Part shown: positions 6,928 through 10,047 of the stretch, in pieces
Position numbering within the stretch: the stretch's first letter is position 1
Layout of the letters: the number at the start of each line of letters is the position of its first letter
Assembly (NCBI GenBank): GCA_002316675.1
Contig: DCDZ01000025.1
Location: forward strand, 1-10,047
Source of the DNA: Tyzzerella sp. UBA1042
Lineage (GTDB): Bacteria; Bacillota; Clostridia; Lachnospirales; Anaerotignaceae
DNA length: 10,047 nucleotides
Direction: 5' to 3'
The notes under the pieces: generated by a model
The model's input: only the letters and a program-made list of their open reading frames with translations
Database searches by the model: none
Told to the model about the DNA's origin: nothing
Translations under genes and position numbers: made by a program

Positions 6928-7197
6928 TCATCGGTTTTCTTCCTCCCACCGAGAAATGCCTTCTAACACCCTTTGCCATAGCTCCTTTTTACCGCAACCC
7001 AAAAGCACCTCTTGTAGGTGCTGTTTATCGCAAGGAATTTTTCTGGCAGTTCCGCCACAGCGCAGTCCTTCGTCTAAAAATAGCCAAAACTCATTTTCTT
7101 TCGGCTCCGTATCAAGGCCTCGATCAAAAAAACTAACTGTATTCCCATTTTCATCGGCAAAGTCCCGCTGTTTCAGCAGAAATTCTCTTAACTCCAT
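6928..7197 (-). CDS. Small hypothetical protein, 89 aa, translationally coupled
   Basis: I do not recognise this protein. It is a small, soluble, strongly charged sequence without signal peptide or membrane segment. It is rich in Glu, Lys and Leu, with three cysteines (in LRCGG, IPCDK and LLGCGKK) and several aromatics (FFDRG, EFWLFLDEG, LWQRV). The Cys are not arranged as an obvious metal site. Reasons to call it a gene: the frame starts 2 nt after the stop of the SpoIID-type gene, GAGGG (7204-7208) lies 6 nt upstream of the ATG inside the end of that gene, and it fills the gap before queA without overlap. Its place suggests translational coupling with the upstream gene. Function is unknown; any link to wall remodelling or queuosine would be a guess. 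Confidence 0.75.
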   Translation of the reverse strand: MELREFLLKQRDFADENGNTVSFFDRGLDTEPKENEFWLFLDEGLRCGGTARKIPCDKQHLQEVLLGCGKKELWQRVLEGISRWEEENR

Positions 7198-7199
7198 AA

Positions 7200-8813
7200 T
7201 TATCCCTCAATGGTAATATCCTGATAGTAATATTTCAATATTTCATCATAGGCATACCCCTGCTTTGCCATGGCCTGAGCGCCCTTTTGGCTTAAGCCAA
7301 CACCATGGCCTCTGCCCATGCCTTCAATCACAAAGCGGCCGCTCTGATCCGCCGTGCTGATATTTACAGAATACACCTCATAGTCGCCGGAGGGAGTTAC
7401 ACTTGCAGAGGCACTACTTCCTTCATAAACAGAAATATTTTTCCCGTTGATGGAGGATAAAATGCCCTCTGTTTTTGCAACAATGCCGTTTTTCGCCGCC
7501 GCATTTGCCAAGCTTCCTCCAATGGCATCAGATTTTTGCTTGCCTGTGCTTGTCTGCCCGCCATAAACCCCAATTTCGCCGCCTTTGCCGTTAATGGTAA
7601 ACATTTTGCTCGGCAGGCTGCCGCTGGATGCGGCTGAAAAATAAGTTCTGATTCCTTCTTTCGTCAAGGTTTTTACGCCTTTTGTGCCTACAATCTGCAT
7701 TTCCTGCACTCTGCCGCCGGTGGAAAGCTTTGTAATCACAATATCCTCGGCAGAACCGATATTTTCCCCTTTGTCCAAAAGCAATGCGTCCAAATCCTTC
7801 AGGGTTAATGTCACTGTCCAAGAATTATCTCCGTCTTCTGCAATTTCCGGAACAGCCCGCAAATAAGGCAATGCATTGGCCCAAACATTTTCGCTGTTTT
7901 CTGTATATCCCCCTGTGGAGGCAGAGAAATATGCCTCAATGGGCTTTCCGTTGTAGCAGGCAATTTCCCCCTTCGTTGCATTCACAGCCTGGGTTGTCCT
8001 TGCCGATTCTCCGCTATATCCGTTGTAAACCTGACAGCTTATTGTATCGTTAAACTCATAGCCTAAGCTTAAATACGCACTGATTTTCATCATGGCATAG
8101 GTTCTGGCGGCAATGCTCTGCACCTTCAATGCTTCCATCTCATAAGACGCAGGCATTTCCGCAGGAACAACGCCGTATAAATATTCCTCCAGCCCCACAA
8201 TGTTTACCGCCGTCATGGCGCCTTCCCGAATTACAAAAGTAAGTATCCCCCGATAGGTTTTTCCGTTAATACCAAAGGTATTCTCCGCTCCCGTGCCCAT
8301 AAATGCAGGGTTTATCTCCTGAGAGAGCAGTAAGGAGGCTTGGCTTCCGTCCAAACGTATCCCAGTAAAATCCCGCACCCTTTCCGCACTATAACGGCTG
8401 GCTGATTCCACGTCAGAGACAGAGCTTCCGGAAACATATACCGTCCAATTTTCATCCCCTAAATAGGCTATGTACGCAGTAAATCCCAAGCGTTCCAGCA
8501 CTTCGGACAATTCGTCTGCCTCTTCCTGCGCCATCTCCTCATCTATAGCAATATACTCATCGGAAGCAAGGTTCGCCGTAAACCCGGAGTTGGAGGAAAC
8601 CGACCCGCCTTCTTGAAACTCTCCGTTTTCCTCCGTTCCGATGAGCAGCGTTTTTTCTGTAATGGATGCCGTAGTTTTCTTCTTGCAGATACTCTCCAGC
8701 CCAATCCGTACCACTTCGGGCACCTCATATGCATAAGCGTAGTGTGGCATGGCCCCAAGCCCCATGGTTAAAGTCAATGCTACCGCAATCAATTTTTTAA
8801 AACTTCTATTCAT
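7200..8813 (-). CDS. Secreted SpoIID/LytB-domain protein with SPOR-like region
   Basis: The SpoIID/LytB family includes lytic transglycosylases that cut glycan strands, best known from engulfment during sporulation. The 537-aa protein begins with a signal peptide: MNRSFKK, a hydrophobic stretch, and likely cleavage after AYA near residue 28. Residues 85-150 resemble a SPOR peptidoglycan-binding fold (EEADELSEVLERLGFTAYIA, NWTVYVSG). The family core follows: LEEYLYGVVPAEMP (208-221) with the expected catalytic Glu at 219, VQSIAARTYA (231-240), QVYNGY (261-266), and YFSASTGGYTENSENVW (295-311). The last family block is GMGRGHGVGLSQKGAQAMA (498-516). About 165 residues, partly Gly/Ser-rich, lie between the last two blocks, making it longer than classic SpoIID (about 340 aa). 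The start at 8813 is chosen over an upstream frame opening at 8894 because AGGAGG (8821-8826) is 7 nt away and the signal peptide begins there. It heads the unit ending in rarA. It need not be the engulfment SpoIID itself. Confidence 0.93.
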   Translation of the reverse strand: MNRSFKKLIAVALTLTMGLGAMPHYAYAYEVPEVVRIGLESICKKKTTASITEKTLLIGTEENGEFQEGGSVSSNSGFTANLASDEYIAIDEEMAQEEADELSEVLERLGFTAYIAYLGDENWTVYVSGSSVSDVESASRYSAERVRDFTGIRLDGSQASLLLSQEINPAFMGTGAENTFGINGKTYRGILTFVIREGAMTAVNIVGLEEYLYGVVPAEMPASYEMEALKVQSIAARTYAMMKISAYLSLGYEFNDTISCQVYNGYSGESARTTQAVNATKGEIACYNGKPIEAYFSASTGGYTENSENVWANALPYLRAVPEIAEDGDNSWTVTLTLKDLDALLLDKGENIGSAEDIVITKLSTGGRVQEMQIVGTKGVKTLTKEGIRTYFSAASSGSLPSKMFTINGKGGEIGVYGGQTSTGKQKSDAIGGSLANAAAKNGIVAKTEGILSSINGKNISVYEGSSASASVTPSGDYEVYSVNISTADQSGRFVIEGMGRGHGVGLSQKGAQAMAKQGYAYDEILKYYYQDITIEG

Positions 8814-8859
8814 AACCAGCCCTCCTGATCTTATTTCAGCATAAAGTAAATACCTTCTC

Positions 8860-8868
8860 AGTATATCA
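8860..8868 (-). promoter_or_regulatory. Candidate extended -10 promoter of the SpoIID-type gene
   Basis: The minus strand reads TGATATACT, an extended -10 (TGnTATACT), about 47 nt upstream of the start codon. No good -35 hexamer is visible at 16-18 bp. I saw no match to the sporulation sigma-E consensus, so sporulation-specific control is not supported by this site. Confidence 0.4.
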
Positions 8869-8933
8869 AATTGGAACACATTTCGATAGTCCATTTTATA
8901 AAAAAACTATTTTTATCTGCCTTTCCTTGGTGC

Positions 8934-8974
8934 AAAAACACCCTTTTGGCAATCGTGGCAAAAAGGGTGTTTTT
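8934..8974 (-). terminator. Strong intrinsic terminator after yebC
   Basis: AAAAACACCCTTTT (8934-8947) and AAAAGGGTGTTTTT (8961-8974) are fully complementary, with partial GGCA/TGGC pairing near the loop. Both ends carry A/T runs, so it can act in either direction. It lies 57 nt past the yebC stop and separates yebC from the SpoIID-type operon. Confidence 0.9.
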
Positions 8975-9031
8975 ATCTGGCATATCTTTCTTTTTAATTT
9001 CGCATTGTTTCTAAATCAAAGGCTTTAAAAA

Positions 9032-9760
9032 TTATTCGTCCCAGTTATGGAAGGTATTTTGAACATCGTCATCCTCATCCAACAAATCCAGAAGCTTTCT
9101 CATTTTCTTAATATCTTCCTCCGATTTCAGCTCCGTATAGGTTTGGGGGATCATTGTAACCTCAGCCGAAGCCATAGGTATGTCTGCCTTTTCCAAGGCT
9201 TCCCGCACCCCGGAAAAATCCTCCGGCGCAGTAATCACCTCATAGCTGTCTTCCTCAGCGGAAAAATCCTCGGCTCCTGCATCCAAAGCCAGCATCATCA
9301 GCGCTTCTTCATCCAGCTCAATTTCTTCTTTGTCAATCACAATTAATCCCTTTTCATCGAACATAAAAGAAACACAGCCTGTTGTTCCCATGTTGCCGCC
9401 GCCTTTTGTAAATGCATTTCTAACATTAGCCGCCGCCCGGTTTCTGTTATCCGTCAGGGTTTCTACAATGATTGCAACACCTGCAGGCCCATAGCCTTCA
9501 TATCTGATGGTTTCGTATTCAACGCCTTCTTCATTTCCCGCCGCTTTTTTAATACTTCTTTCTATCGTATCATTCGGCATATTATTTGCCTTACATTTCG
9601 CAATAATATCTCGCAATTTGCCGTTGTTGAGCGGGTCTGCACCGCCTGATCTCACGGCAACTTGAATTTCCCTGCCCAACATGGTAAATACTTTTCCCTT
9701 TGCCGCGTCGTTTTTTTCTTTTTTGTGCTTAATATTCGCAAACTTTGAATGTCCTGACAT
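9032..9760 (-). CDS. yebC: YebC/TACO1-family protein
   Basis: This is a cytosolic YebC/PmpR/TACO1-family protein of 242 aa, the usual length. The family was long annotated as transcriptional regulators; mitochondrial TACO1 is a translational activator, and bacterial members have more recently been tied to relief of ribosome stalling at proline-rich stretches. Visible hallmarks are the N-terminus MSGHSKFANIKHKKEKNDAA, then GKLRDIIAKCKANNMPNDTI (about 47-66), the YEGYGPAGVAIIVE block with TDNRNRAAANVRNAF, and GGGNMGTTGCVSFMF. An acidic tail follows (LLDEDDDVQN). The frame is open 18 codons further upstream, but the start at 9760 is preferred: it has GGAGGAGG (9768-9775) at 7 nt and gives the conserved MSGHSK start. 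In many bacteria yebC lies near ruvCAB; no ruv gene is in this window. It is transcribed alone, from its own promoter(s) to the terminator at 8934-8974. Confidence 0.97.
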   Translation of the reverse strand: MSGHSKFANIKHKKEKNDAAKGKVFTMLGREIQVAVRSGGADPLNNGKLRDIIAKCKANNMPNDTIERSIKKAAGNEEGVEYETIRYEGYGPAGVAIIVETLTDNRNRAAANVRNAFTKGGGNMGTTGCVSFMFDEKGLIVIDKEEIELDEEALMMLALDAGAEDFSAEEDSYEVITAPEDFSGVREALEKADIPMASAEVTMIPQTYTELKSEEDIKKMRKLLDLLDEDDDVQNTFHNWDE

Positions 9761-9792
9761 TAGGAATCCTCCTCCATAAAATTCATCGTAAT

Positions 9793-9821
9793 ATTTTATC
9801 ATTTTTTTTGACATAATTCAA
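9793..9821 (-). promoter_or_regulatory. Proximal candidate promoter of yebC
   Basis: The minus strand reads TTGAAT (9816-9821), a 17-bp spacer and TAAAAT (9793-9798). Transcription would start about 25-30 nt before the yebC ATG, leaving just room for the GGAGGAGG site. The match is good, but the spacer is A-rich and the region AT-rich overall. Confidence 0.5.
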
Positions 9822-9858
9822 GAAGAATCGCACCTTGACTTTCCGCAGATTTATCTAC

Positions 9859-9872
9859 AGAACCTTGGTTCT
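9859..9872. repeat. Perfect inverted repeat AGAACC-TT-GGTTCT
   Basis: AGAACC (9859-9864) and GGTTCT (9867-9872) are perfectly complementary with a 2-nt spacer. The site lies just downstream of the distal yebC promoter's -10. It could be an operator for a dimeric regulator or part of an insertion-sequence end; neither is shown. Confidence 0.4.
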
Positions 9873-9881
9873 ATCAGTATG

Positions 9882-9910
9882 ATTATAAAAAATTTTCAAG
9901 AAATGTCCAA
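9882..9910 (-). promoter_or_regulatory. Distal candidate promoter reading towards yebC
   Basis: The minus strand reads TTGGAC (9905-9910), an exact 17-bp spacer and a consensus TATAAT (9882-9887). It is the best -35/-10 pair by consensus in this gap and would give yebC a leader of roughly 115 nt. It faces away from the plus-strand gene at 9994. Confidence 0.6.
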
Positions 9911-9993
9911 AATATAAGGAATCCGAATCCTTTTGTTGTAAAATTAAGCTACCAAACAAAAATCTCACGAAACAAAAAGAGAAAGGGTTTCTT

Positions 9994-10047
9994 ATGGCTA
10001 ATTTTACATCAAATACGTATCAACTGAAACGACAAATTTTAAATTTT
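9994..10047 (+). CDS. Start of a plus-strand gene, possibly a transposase, cut by window edge
   Basis: Only 18 codons are present, reading MANFTSNTYQLKRQILNF. GAAAGGG (9981-9987) lies 6 nt upstream of the ATG, so the start is credible. It is the only gene on the plus strand and is divergent from yebC. From memory, an N-terminus of the kind TYxLKxQILxFS is found in a family of DDE transposases common in clostridia, which would make this the 5' end of an insertion sequence. That is recognition from very few residues and may be wrong. I could not identify a terminal inverted repeat or target duplication, nor a convincing plus-strand promoter. Confidence 0.5.
   Translation, partial: MANFTSNTYQLKRQILNF

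Noticed and set aside
8814..8894. 27-residue N-terminal extension of the SpoIID-type protein
   Set aside because: It would bury the signal peptide and contains the AGGAGG site of the start at 8813; no ribosome binding site was seen before 8894.
9761..9814. 18-residue N-terminal extension of YebC
   Set aside because: The extra codons cover the GGAGGAGG site, and the MSGHSK start at 9760 is conserved in the family.
1..10047. CRISPR array, tRNA or rRNA genes, prophage or defence genes
   Set aside because: No regularly spaced repeats, no cloverleaf or rRNA-like stretches, and no recognisable phage or defence proteins were seen.

Overview
The window looks like a chromosomal stretch of a Firmicutes bacterium of the class Clostridia, possibly a Lachnospirales relative. 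The grounds are strong AGGAGG-type ribosome binding sites, sigma-A-like promoters with AT-rich spacers, a T-box leader on pheST, a SpoIID/LytB-family protein, and a clostridial-type YebC start. Rank below class is a guess. Every complete gene lies on the minus strand, so the natural reading direction is from right to left.

Right to left: at the right edge the first 18 codons of a plus-strand gene (9994 onward) are seen, possibly a transposase. Divergent from it is yebC (9032-9760), with two candidate promoters and a strong intrinsic terminator (8934-8974). A second unit follows: a secreted SpoIID/LytB-domain protein (7200-8813), an unrecognised 89-aa protein (6928-7197) starting 2 nt after it, queA (5820-6854) and rarA (4491-5807). 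The gaps are 2, 73 and 12 nt, with no terminator recognised between them, so this is probably one operon. It joins cell-wall remodelling, queuosine tRNA modification and replication-fork maintenance, a housekeeping mixture rather than one pathway.

The stretch 3540-4490 carries no intact gene. It holds an unrecognised degraded gene (3758-4224) with a single-base frameshift in an A run and no normal start codon, an orphan ribosome binding site, a pair of 10-bp direct repeats exactly 21 bp apart, and an inverted-repeat-bounded segment (3627-3697) that does not look coding.

The left third is the pheST operon: a strong promoter, a complete T-box leader whose Phe (UUC) specifier, antiterminator motif and terminator can all be read, then pheS (2214-3233) and pheT (2171 to beyond the left edge). 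Together they make phenylalanyl-tRNA synthetase under control of uncharged tRNA-Phe.

I see no defence island, CRISPR array, prophage or clearly new multi-gene system. The points most worth a second look are the broken gene and its frameshift site, the 89-aa orphan, the enlarged SpoIID-type protein, and the intergenic element at 3601-3700.
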